Below are positions 52,887 to 63,088 of a stretch of DNA of 64,000 nt, in pieces. Location of the stretch: the NCBI RefSeq assembly GCF_012489685.1, contig NC_080042.1, positions 49,094,066-49,158,065 on the forward strand. The letters run 5' to 3'. The position numbers and the translations under genes were made by a program. The stretch comes from Lotus japonicus (taxonomy: Eukaryota; Streptophyta; Magnoliopsida; Fabales; Fabaceae). Position 1 is the first letter of the stretch. Every line of letters begins with the position of its first letter. The notes below the pieces were generated by a model. The model was not told the origin of the DNA. It made no database searches and saw nothing but the letters and a program-made list of their open reading frames with translations.

Positions 52887-53082
52887 GTTCTGTTAAGTCA
52901 AACAAACAGTTAGTACTCATCACAAGATAGTATCTGGCATAACTATACAATATGATTAAGCAATAACTTCAATCAATTCTAAGCGAAAAATCGCTTGCAG
53001 ACAATCAGTTTTCACTCTTTGCAGAGTCACACAACCTAGCACAGAAGACTTATTCCCCAAAGACTCCCGAAAGACTCGACAA

Positions 53083-53094
53083 GCTCTGATACCA
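53083..53094 (-). other. T2 primer-binding site (initiator tRNA-Met)
   Basis: TGGTATCAGAGC on the minus strand, three bases from the 5' LTR. The ~190 bp up to the gag ATG are leader. Confidence 0.93.
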
Positions 53095-53097
53095 CAA

Positions 53098-56000
53098 TGT
53101 AACACCCCGATTTCGGTGGCGTCACTTTAGTAACCAAAAATCAAATAAAGCGAAAATGCAGGTATTTTTTTCGGTTTGTTTAAAAATAAAAAGGACTTGT
53201 CGAAATAAAGACTCAACCCAATCGCGATTGACAGCGACTAATATACAATATAAATACAGCCCTTACTGCAACTAAAAACATCGTCTCGAGTGTCCTCAAG
53301 AGACGGAAAGTAACATCAAGTAACTAAAAGTATCGCCCACCGGTAAACAAGTGCGACCCATAGTTGGAGTCATAAGTTTTTAAATACAATCCTCCAAGAA
53401 AGTAAGTCAGCCCAAAACGGCATCCAAAAGACTTCCTACGTCCGACAAACTCCCTGTGATCCTCATGGAAGGGAATCACACAAAAAGCTAATAGTCGGGG
53501 ACCTACCCTGCCCCAAAATAAGAAACGACAATCAGAGCAATGACGACGACACCCGATATACTACACCCCTAACATCGACCCTCATCTGATCCTCCATGGA
53601 GTCCGGGTCCACGTCGAAGGCTCAGTAGTAGTCATTTCGCTCCGGGTCCTCCCCGAACGACGAACCATCTCGAATCAACTGTTGAACGTCTGGCAGCAGG
53701 CCGACCGCCCAAACACGAACATACACGTAAAGACAAGGCGTGAGGGTCAACTCACAGAATATGATAAATAATACAAGCAACATGTGAAGAATAAGGGGGT
53801 ATATATATATATATATGTTGTATATATACTTATATGTTCTGTATTGCCTACCCTAAGGTATATACATGGCATGTTAACGAATCTGTAATAACAACACAAT
53901 ATTTAACATCTCAGCAAATCAACAAATAACATAACGATGTTCAACACATCAACAAATATAGTTAGGTGCATGGCGTGTGAATGCAATGTCATGCTCAAAA
54001 GATGATCCGGATAAAATGTCACCATCTCGATGGATGAGACAAGCCAAGCACCTCGCTCCGCTAAAGCACCTCGCTTTTATGAAGCAGCACGCTCCTGTGA
54101 AGTCCGATCTGAGATCGTCCTTCGGAAAGCAGCACACTTTCCAAGGAATGTATGCATGGATGCAATACGGTTAGCCAAACAAAGAAACGTCCTCACCAAG
54201 GTACGCGTGTCTAGCTAGAGTACATTGTCTCTACAATACCCTAAGGTACACAAGGAAGTGCTAGTCGCACTTGGTAACTTTCCTAGTCACTTTGGCTCAC
54301 CGTCTCGATGGCCAACCAAACTGCTCAACGAGCAAAAGAATGCATCTGGCACTCAGTGACTTTTCAAGTTACTTTGGCTCACCAGCTCGATGGCCGAAAG
54401 GCTGTTCAATGAGCAAAGATGGTGCACTCGCACTTGTGGACTTTCCAATCATCCCTGGCTCATCCTTTGGATGGCCAGATAAACCGCTAAAGAAGCAAAA
54501 GGTGTTATCGCACTCAAAGTTTTCCTCACCCTTAGATTGTCGACCCTTCCCGTTTTCCAAACCATTTTCACATCCTAAGTCTTTTCCAAGAGGTTATCAT
54601 CATTATTTAAAAGTGTTCTATCTTTGATTAGTGTATTATGAATTTCATTTACAAATCAAGTTCTGGTTTCATTTGTTTCAAAACTCTATAAGTCGAAAGA
54701 TCCCAATAAACCCAAGTAATTCCCCGGGAAGGTCTCGATCCTAAAATGACTATGGCTTAGACCTCCGGTCAAAGCCTGCCTAACATTTCCCAAACCTCGT
54801 CATTAGCATGGCGTAACTTCACGTTTTCCCCACACTCCGAAATCATATAATCAAGTACCTTCTCAAATCAGTACGATTCAATAGAGCATATGTAAAACAT
54901 CCTAAACTCAGCAGAAATAATGGCATATAGCTCAGTTCAATATCAATATCAATATAACAATAACTCAGTGCGGAAATCATAAGACGGAAACCAGTAAACG
55001 ACCGAAGCCTCTCAGAAAACGGAGACACACGTCTCATATAAGTTCACTCGGCCGAAGCCTCCAGAAAACATTTTCCAGTTCAAAGCGATAAACAACATTC
55101 AATGCAATATTCAATATCAAGCAGTATTCAAGTCGAAGTTATCGACGCCTACAATACAAATAGCTAGTAAGTAAGTTTCCCTAACCTCGAGTTGTTCCAG
55201 TCTCGCGGTGTAGGTCTCCCTCACAAGCTTGTTCAGTCAACCCCAAAGTTTCCATAATTGAACCTTTGAGCGAAAACCACAGAATTCAATCTCAATCAGT
55301 CAGAAACTCAGCAACCAATAATTACTAAAGTTACACAAAGCATTATAAACTCCGAATTACGATAATCTAACACGATAGGACGAGTTTTCGAAAAAGAAAT
55401 TTTCCTCCCCCTTGGAGGGTGCTCTCGGCCACACACACTAATTGTGTGCGCCGATTTTTCTTCGATCAAACTTGGTCCCTAGGCTATTATTAGTCGTAAC
55501 TAAGGCAAATCAAAGCTCGGAAAAATTATCGGATCGAAAACTGTCGCAGGGGTATTTTGGTCAATATTTTTAGCTCAGAATTTCAAAATTGGAATTTCGA
55601 AAAAGAAAAAATTGGATGGAGATGTCACCAACGACGTTTATGACAACTAATCCTACTAGCGCTAAGCTAAATCGAGTTATTTGGACAGTTTTACAAAAAG
55701 CTCAAAACTTTGAGCACAGAAAGACATAGAGAAAAACGACGGAATTGACGATCAGAAGTGAGAGATAGCATCTATACCTCGATGTCTTCGAATAGCAACG
55801 AACGGTGCAGCGATCAGGCAAGAAACGACGAAAAACTTTTTCTTCCTCCTCCTCCTATGGTGCTCGCGGGTTTGGGTTCAAAATGGGTGAAGGTTTTGAA
55901 AAAATTTCATTTTCTTGCTATTTATAGGTTTTGGAAAATGCGGAAAAATGAAAATTTCGCGATTCCGATTTTTCCTGCGCATTCCTCTGTGAACTCTAAG

Positions 56001-56633
56001 ATAGGTTCTGGCGACAGAATTCCAGAACTCGAAACAGGTTTCTTGGAATTTAAACAAACGATCCAAAGTCGGTGTAAATCGATTTTACCCGAAAAACTAC
56101 TTTTTGTAGTTGGTGTCGGATGAGAAAACTTCTTTCTGAAGAAAGATTAGAAACCTTGAAAGAAATAGGTGTACCCGTGTGGAATCTTCGTTTGAAGCTC
56201 CGAATAGAAAAAGTATTCATTGACCGTTTATTTTAGGTTTCTTGAGTTATCAGGGATTTAGTTTCGGCAAACCTCCGAGAACTAGAATCGGACGTTCGTA
56301 CATTCCAGGGTTTCGTATCGAAATGCTTGTTATGGAAGATTTAAGAGAAGTTCTAACATTTCTCTGAAGATTTTTGGAATTAGTTTCCATCATGTCTTTA
56401 AGTGCAAATTAGTCGTTTACTAACGCTCTCGTCCTAGGTATAAGCGAATACTACTTGCGGTATAACTTGCATCGATCCTAATATTATCCTTAGCCTTTTC
56501 CTGAACTTTCTCGTTCATACATTTATTCTATTTAATAAACGCTTGTTCAGTTTTCTTCCCTCACGTTACATCGAAACTAATCGTGATAGGAATTTTATTT
56601 ATTTATTCAAAGCTTAAAAACTTGGGTCTCACA
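53098..56633 (-). repeat. T2 5' LTR (3536 bp)
   Basis: Same family as 46273-49965. The 139-bp segment is missing at GCTAAATCGAG (near 55675). Followed by CAATG. Confidence 0.95.
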
Positions 56634-57171
56634 CAATGTTTGCACAAACACAAAAGTTCCAAAATCAAAAGCAATAGACTTGTCAATCCTATAGATCAGT
56701 TTGGAAAGAGTTGCAGAGACACCAGAGGTATGTTGGGTAGGAACCCAATTCACAGCACTAATCCTGTTAAGGATTGCATACTTCACACTAAGATTTCCAG
56801 TGGACAACAACTTCTTGCTGGGCCACTTCTTCACATAACCAGCAGTAAGTTCCTTGGCAACATCATCCATAGACACTTCTTCATCAGCAAACTCAATAGC
56901 ACTTCTTCCAAGTGCTTGATTGATTACAGAAGGTGAGAACACAACACATTCAGCCCTCACAAATACTTTCCTGAATTCATCACTATTAGGAAGACCAACA
57001 TCCACAGAGAGATTCACCAAGAACTCTCTCACAAGCTTCTCATAGCACCTTCCAACATTCTGAATTGTCTTCATCAGACCAGCCTTCTCAATAAGAGCAA
57101 TAACATCCTTACACTCAAGAACATCAGGACCAACTTCCCTTTCCCTGGCTATTCTCCTCTTGCAAACAAAC
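56634..57171 (-). pseudogene. B0 third ORF, upstream segment
   Basis: Minus-strand frame from RRIAREREVGPDVLECK through VNLSVDVGLPNSDEFRKVF, NQALGRSAIEFADEE and NWVPTQHTSGVSATLSKL to FVQTL. It is open throughout and aligns with B1 RRVAKEREIDSDVLACK etc. A3 cuts it at 57172 (CAAAC at 57167-57171 is the probable target duplication; the other copy is outside). It joins in frame to 46267 after removal of T2. Confidence 0.92.
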
Positions 57172-58379
57172 TGAAGGTATGAAAAACGGTAGAAAGGGGG
57201 GGTTTGAATAACGTTTTCAGTATAAAACTTCCACCTTAAAGATTTTGACAAATCTTTCGAGAACTTAAGTGCTAAAGATAAGAGATAGAAAAGCACACAA
57301 GGATTTTATCCTGGTTCACTTGATAAATCACTCAAGCTACTCCAGTCCACCCGTTAAGGTGATTTCTTCCTTCTTAGAATGAAGGCAATCCACTAATCAG
57401 GTAAGAGTTACAACTGCACTTGAAACCTACAAGTGACTAACAATTACACTGACTTAGCTCACACTAAGATTCACTCTCTTAGTCTTCTCTAGGATCCGAT
57501 CAACCTTGATCTCCTAAAGGAACTAAACAAACTGTTTGTCAAAGAATTGTTTACAAGAGATTTGCTTCTAAAAAGCTAATAGTAAACTCAATGAATTTCA
57601 GATGAAAGAAAACTTAGAAGAATTTAAGACTGTCTTGCGCGTATGTGAATGCTTCTCGCCGTTTCTTTCAGTCTTCAGCCTCTTTATATACTCCAAGGAT
57701 TAGGGTTGAGCGTTGCATGGGAAATGCTACCGTTGGAGGGCAGTTCTGGAAAATCCAGCTTCTGCTGTGTCTGAGACTGTTAGGTAGGTCGTCAGGATAG
57801 TACATATGCTTTTGTACTTGGATAACGACGCGACCTGTAAACCTAGGAGACTTCTGATCAGGGGAATGCTTCATATTGGAACTGGTGAAGCCGGTTGATC
57901 AGAGTCAGAGGGAAAGCCCAGATCCTCTGACCATTGTTTCTTCTGATTCTGAACTCAGAGGGAAGAACATGGTCTTCAGAGTATCTTGCTTCTGGACATC
58001 AGAACTTCACTAATCAGCTTCTGGATCTTCAGAGTCTTCTACACCATCAGAACATCTGAGCCTTCAGTGTTTCTTGGTTATCAGACTTTCTGGATCTTCA
58101 GAGCTTCTCGTGACTGAGTCCACATCAGAGTTTGTATAACTTCAGAACTTCTGAAGCTTTTCCACTGTTCATACTGAACATGGTGAATGCGAAAGCGTTG
58201 CTTGGGTAGCTCTTTATACACAGTGCTTCTGATTTGTGTGAGATTGAGTTGAGGTCAGAGCCTGTAAATAGCACACTCAGAAAAACACTTTAGAGTACCA
58301 CAATTGTTCATATCAAAAGGTTAATTTGTAATCATCAAAACATAGAGTTGTACTACTAGATCAAAACTTTGATCTTACA
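57172..58379 (-). repeat. A3 3' LTR (1208 bp)
   Basis: Plus strand TGAAGGTATGAAAAACGG ... TTGATCTTACA, the inverse of the A1 LTR. The minus-strand TATATAAAG lies around 57684-57692. U3 is packed with TTCAGAG/TCTGGA words. Confidence 0.96.
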
Positions 58380-59117
58380 ATCTCCCCCTTTTTGATGATG
58401 ACAAAACTAAGATTTTTGATGAACAATTCTTAAACATTAAACTGAATTCACTCAGAGTTTAGAGATATAGAATAATACTTATCCTGATGTGAATAGTTTA
58501 TCTTGCTCATTCAAGTCACTGCTTGATTCTGAGCTTAGCTCCCCCTGAATCTAATACTTGATGAAAACGTTAGTAAAGTCTAGATTCTGAGCTAAATGAT
58601 ATAAGAGTTCAGAGTGAAAAACTTATGACATAGATGAAAATCGAGTAATCAGAGCGCATAAGTAATCAGAGTCATGAACAAGGTATCAGAGTCTTGGGTA
58701 TCAGAGTCAACTTAGAATCACTTCAGAAGAAGTGAAATGTATTCCTTGTATTTGCCCAGTGACACATCTATGGTAATGAAGGTGGAACTCTTAAATTCTC
58801 CAAAAGAAAAAAAAATAAATCACACTAACACATCTTACACATCAAAAACTGGGTTTACTCCCCCTTTTTGTCATAAGCAAAAAGCTTGGGGTGTGAAAAA
58901 CTTAGCTTGAAGTACAAGGTACTCCCCCTTAGAGAAGGTCTAAGTTGAAAGGAAATGAAAACGATGCAAGAATCAGAGTTAGGCGAAATAAATAGAAGAG
59001 TTAATGCAAGAGAAGAACGTGTACCACCGGTCAAGTGAGTAAAGAGAAGGGTCAGTTACCAAGAACTTAACCTCGAGAAACCGTAGGAGCATTAACTTTC
59101 AGAGAGAAAGTGAAGCC
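58380..59117 (-). other. A3 3' region and upstream region of the antisense unit
   Basis: No ORF in either direction. Polypurine tract at 58380-58393. More purine tracts appear on the plus strand as CTCCCCCTGAATC (near 58540), CTCCCCCTTTTTG (near 58858) and CTCCCCCTTAG (near 58922). The stretch 58720-58840 matches the A1 3' region, inverted. On the plus strand this is the upstream region of the antisense ORF. Confidence 0.75.
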
Positions 59118-59125
59118 TATATAAA
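59118..59125 (+). promoter_or_regulatory. TATA box of the antisense unit in A3
   Basis: CCTATATAAAG on the plus strand (TATATAAA core), 52 bp before the ATG at 59177, the spacing of a plant core promoter with a short leader. Strand is opposite to A3. Confidence 0.6.
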
Positions 59126-59176
59126 GTGTTGGAGAGAGAGGTAAGCTTCACACCTCGAACAAGTTTTAGTGAAAAA

Positions 59177-59569
59177 ATGGCATCATACATCGTAGCACTA
59201 GAAGAGCTGAGGAAGAAGGCCTTTGAGGAGGACTTGTTCCTTAACATCAGGCATCCAGAGGGTACAACGACCATCGCGGAGCTGACACGGACACTGCTGG
59301 AAGAGGACCTGCGTCCAGAGGTGAAGAGAGACCTGAGGGAATTTGTTGCCTTCGTGGAGGAGGTGCAAGAACTCAGCCGGCTTGAACTCAAGCTGCTGGA
59401 AGAAAAAGAGAGTTTGGAAGAGAAGCTCAAGACTGCAGAAGAGATTCTGGAGAGGGATGAGCTAAAGGACAGGCTCAGCAACATCCAGTATGCACTGGAG
59501 CGTCTGGAGAAGGATAGGGCAGAGCAGCGCCAGGAGTGCAGAAGAATGAGGAGGGATCCTCCATTCTAG
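59177..59569 (+). CDS. Antisense small ORF in A3, 130 residues, acidic helical protein, unknown function
   Basis: ATG at 59177 in a strong plant context (AAAAAATGGC); stop TAG 59567-59569. I prefer this start to the in-frame GTG upstream, which lies at the TATA box. The product starts MASYIVALEELRKKAFEED, is very rich in Glu, Lys, Arg and Leu and should be mostly helix or coiled coil (EEKESLEEKLKTAEEIL, LERLEKDRAEQRQECRR). No cysteine cluster, signal peptide or membrane segment. It lies between the third ORF and the 3' LTR and runs towards the third ORF (convergent). TATA box upstream and AATAAA downstream make it look like a self-contained gene. Extra antisense ORFs are known in some Ty3/gypsy lineages; I do not recognise one for SIRE-type copia. 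Possible roles: helper protein, or antisense RNA control of ORF3. Not recognised as a host gene. Confidence 0.6.
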   Translation: MASYIVALEELRKKAFEEDLFLNIRHPEGTTTIAELTRTLLEEDLRPEVKRDLREFVAFVEEVQELSRLELKLLEEKESLEEKLKTAEEILERDELKDRLSNIQYALERLEKDRAEQRQECRRMRRDPPF

Positions 59570-59633
59570 ACTTAGGGAAGGAATGGATGATGTAAACATA
59601 AAGAATGTATGATGTAAACAGAAAAATATTATG

Positions 59634-59639
59634 AATAAA
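59634..59639 (+). terminator. Poly(A) signal of the antisense unit
   Basis: AATAAA 65 bp after the stop of the antisense ORF, followed by T-rich sequence (GGATTTTTGC). Single motif in AT-rich DNA, so moderate weight. Confidence 0.45.
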
Positions 59640-59790
59640 AGGATTTTTGCAAACATATGTGACACAAATAGATATAGATATGCATAGATAATCACAAACG
59701 AACAAAGTAGAGTAAGTAAATAAAAAGAAACAGAGTTTAACAAAAAGAAAACAACGTTAAAGAAATAGAAAAACGAAGAGATCCTAAAAA

Positions 59791-62641
59791 CTAAGGTTTA
59801 TCAGTTCGTCGCAGAAGTTCCATCATCATGTGCTTCATCTCAATCAGCATGGATTCATGAATGTCAAGACGCTGTTCCATGATGTCGAGTCTGGATGAGC
59901 TTGACTGAGCAGAACCGGAAGGAACATTCTGAGCAGCTTGAGAATCTGGAATGGAAGCAGAAGCAGCAGGAGTAAACACTACTGGTGCAAGTGCTTGGCA
60001 TCTAAGAGCTTCAGCCTCAGCCTCAAGTCGTTCTGCCTCTAATCGGGCTTGTTCAGCTTGAGCTGCTGCTTGACGTACAGCTTCTTCTGCTTGAGCTTTC
60101 TTTCTCTTGGCTTCTTCAATAGCTTCAAGAAGCTTACGTCTCTGTTCTTGTTCATGAAGAGCTACCCTTCGAGCAAACCTTTGCTTTGCAGCCTCAATAC
60201 TCTGACTTCCCTCTGCATGCAGGAGCTGCATCATAATTGTAACTTGAGCCACTAGCCAAGTGCCCAGATTGTTCCACTCATCAGCCACTTGTTCAGCATT
60301 CTCACTGAGGTCAGTCTGACCGTGCACATTGCGTAGCATCAAAGAAGCTTCATGATAGAAAGTATTGATGCACTCAGAGAGAGATGTGGGTCGGAGGTGA
60401 GTGTAAGGAACTATGGAGAGGTTGGTTTCAGGAGAGGCTGGGTGATTGCTGCTGTGGGCTTCAGAGGCACCTTGTGGAGAACCAATGTTAAACGTTTGAG
60501 CATTGGGTTCAGAGGTTCCAAGGTGAGGTTCTGAAGTTTCAACCAGAGGATGGGGTGATCTAACCGAGGATGGGGTGATTGTTCGGGTTCAGGTTCTGGT
60601 TGAATAGGCTCTTGTTGGTCTGGGGCAGGGTGAGCTTGTTGAGCCAAAGGGTCTGCCTCTTGTAAAGGATTGGCCAAGATAGGTTCATCTGGGTCAACTA
60701 GACGTTCAGGTCTAGGGCCAGGATATCTCCTAGGGCTTGAACAGGTGAGGTAATACTCTTCTAAGGTAGACACCTTTTCTTTTCTGACCTCCATGAATTT
60801 TCTAATGGATTCAGAGTTATTGGAGGGAGAAGAATCAGCAACATTGGTTGGGAAGGATACAGGTGTAAAGGCTGTGGAAGAGTCTGTATCCGTGGGTTTG
60901 AGAGCCAGACGTTCTGATGCTCTTGGGACAGAGTGATCAGAGGTTCTGGGCTCAGGTTCTGTGTGGGTAGCTCTGGTTGTGCATGAATGATGGGTTCAGA
61001 AGATAATGGGTTGTACTGAATGGTAATGGGAGAGGTAGGTTCTTCTGACCTTGAGGGTTGGTTCTGAAGCAAATTCCAGAGAGATGCTTCAGTAGGGGAA
61101 GGTTGAAAGAATGAAGATCTTGGGGAATGTGATGGAGAGGTGGTTTGTGCAGCTGGTTGGGATTCAGGAATAGTAGTGAGGGGATTTGAGGAGTGTTTGA
61201 GCATGGCAGATATAGGGAGTGCATCAAATAAATTCAAATCATCATCAGAAGCAAGTGCAGACTTACTTGAATGTGCTGATGATCTAGTCACTCTGGCAGG
61301 AGGTTCAGTCCTTCTGACCACTTCAGCAGCTGGTTCCACCCGAGTAGGCTTCACCACGATTCTGACCTGCTTCTTCTTCTTCTTAGGAGGACCATCCTCA
61401 TTATCACTATCATCACCATCATCAGGCTTTCTCTTCTTCTTTTTGACCAGAGGAACATCTGATTCCTCAGAAGATTCTTCTAGGATCATCTTCATCTGAG
61501 CTTTCTTCTTGGGAGGAGAAGGAAACTCTGGAGCTGGCGGCAGTCTGCTGAAGAATTCATCAAGATCAATTTCGAATCCTTGAGCCCTTAGGTCTTCAAC
61601 ATAGCACCTAATGGCGTCAGGATTATCTGCCTGAGTCCACAGAGGGTAGTCATTCAGAGGCATCCTTCTACTTCTGATCTCAGAAGATGTGTCTTCACGA
61701 GCAGGGGCGATTTTCTTCTGGACCAAACCCATCTTCTTCAGAGAATTTGCAGTGAAGACATCACTAACAATGGTGGTCAGATCCTCTACACATCCAGCAT
61801 GGACCAGATCTTGCACCAGGTTGCTTTCAATGAAAAAGTCTGAGAGCAGTCTCCCAAAAGGGATGTACTTGATTGCTGACTTGATGGAGGCAGTGGTGCG
61901 AGACTTCCGGATACATTCCTTCAAGTAGGAGAACAGGAAGTAGGGAAGGCAGATCTTCTTCTGGTCTTGGATGAAGAACAACATCACCTTCTGGTTGAAG
62001 TTGATGTAGTCTGGAGAACTGCCCTTTGGTCTCTGGTTTATGCAGTGGAGCAGGATCTTGTGCCAGATTCTGAGCTTAGGATGAAGGTCCATCACCTTGT
62101 AATTCGTCTTGCCCGGTTTGTAATTGGTGTACAGGGCCTCGTTGATTGTATTCTTGGTGCTGGGTTTCAGCTTCGATTCCGTGAGTTGGAAACGATACCC
62201 AAAAGCAGTGTCTGCACCCAGCAAATTTACGAAAGACTTCTCCGTGATGATGATCTTTCTTCCAAGCACGTGAGATACCACCTGAGTATCATCACAGTCG
62301 GCGTGCTTCCAGAATTCCTTTACCAGTCTATCATACACCGGTCCTCGAAGTCTGTTGAAGTAATTTCCCCAACCTTGAACTTGGACTTCAGGACGAAGAT
62401 CATACCCATTTGTAGCCAGGTTGTCGAGGTCGAATCTCCATTCTGCCAGAACTTGGAGTTCCTCAAGAGCAAATACGCAGTGAACGGCACAGCCCCGTTC
62501 TGCAATTGGAACAATCTGCTCTTGAGCTTGACCTTGATCTTGTGTCGGATTCTCAGGGCCCCTTTGACCCGTTGCTAGACCGACTACCATGTGAGGGAAC
62601 TGGGGTGCATCTGCAGTAGATCTTCTGGTTTGACTCACCAT
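59791..62641 (-). pseudogene. A3 third ORF, about 940 codons with two frame changes
   Basis: ATG at 62641-62639 (AAAAATGGTG). First frame to 60761: N-terminal globular domain (NYFNRLRGPVYDRLVKEFWKHADC, VVSHVLGRKIIITEKSF, INQRPKGSSPDYINF, SYLKECIRKSRTTAS), acidic-basic region with nuclear-signal-like clusters (VKKKKRKP, PPKKKKKQVRIVVKP), then a proline/serine-rich part. Near 60790 the frame changes (continues MEVRKEKVSTLEEYYL, 60794-60411) and again near 60400 (60342-59791), giving a long alanine/glutamate/arginine helix (EEAKRKKAQAEEAVRQAAAQ) and the end HMMMELLRRTDKP. The tandem copies of GGATGGGGTGAT near 60547-60580 may be linked to one change. No membrane segment, so not an obvious envelope. 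Same protein as the A1 fragment; A2 has a relative. Confidence 0.85.
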
Positions 62642-63088
62642 TTTTGAAGCGGTTGAAGGTTTGAGCTAGAAGATGAAGGTTGAAAGATGAAGAGAGATCG
62701 AGAGAGAAAACGAGGATAAGCGGTTTCGAAAAAGCACAGAGAGCGAGAGAAAAAAAAAACGGAAGTGAAAGAGATCGTGTGTGTATAGTGGGTTTTGACA
62801 AATAACCGTTGTTGATTCAAAAAGCAATTTAAGATCAACGGTTGAAAATTAAAGATAGATAGTAACAGTAAATACACAAATCACACACAGGAGAGAAGCA
62901 CATCTACACGCAATCATAACAGACTGTCACACGGGCACAAGGAACTATGCATCAGAAATACTGACACACGTGTTGTTGTCTCAGCTTCAGAGTCAGTACC
63001 AGTGGGTACACACACTCTGATTGAGTTACCTTCTGGACTAGACATCTTCTGATCAAGAAGTATCATAGTCAGAGGTTCTGATCCATCA
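62642..63088 (-). promoter_or_regulatory. A3 spacer between pol and third ORF, possible internal promoter
   Basis: Non-coding, about 450 bp, matching the A1 spacer. On the minus strand CCACTATACACACACGATCTC (around 62772-62795) is followed by a CT-rich, CAACC-containing leader up to the ORF3 ATG. Confidence 0.45.

Larger units (their letters stand above)
46273..56633 (-). mobile_element. T2: pol-deleted Tekay-type Ty3/gypsy element
   Basis: Target duplication CAATG at 46268-46272 and 56634-56638. LTRs of 3693 and 3536 bp, primer site at 53083-53094 (minus), a full-length gag with one stop and only the integrase end of pol. The interior is about 3.1 kb, far less than a complete element. It must have lost pol by internal deletion; if it moved in this form it used another element's enzymes. 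Confidence 0.94.
8175..57171 (-). mobile_element. B0: remnant of a SIRE-type copia element, host of four insertions
   Basis: Three scattered pieces (8175-8782, 46107-46272, 56634-57171) join, after removing A2 and T2 with one copy of each target duplication, into one continuous minus-strand segment. It carries the C-terminal part of a third ORF and its 3' region. The encoded protein aligns along its length with the B1 third ORF (30316-32055), so B0 belongs to family B. A1 limits it at 8174 and A3 at 57172; the rest of B0 lies outside the window. B0 is the oldest layer of the nest. Almost all of the stated span consists of inserted elements. Confidence 0.88.

Noticed and set aside
57172..57296. 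Upstream extension of the B0 third ORF beyond 57171
   Set aside because: This part is A3 LTR sequence; the true upstream B0 codons lie outside the window.
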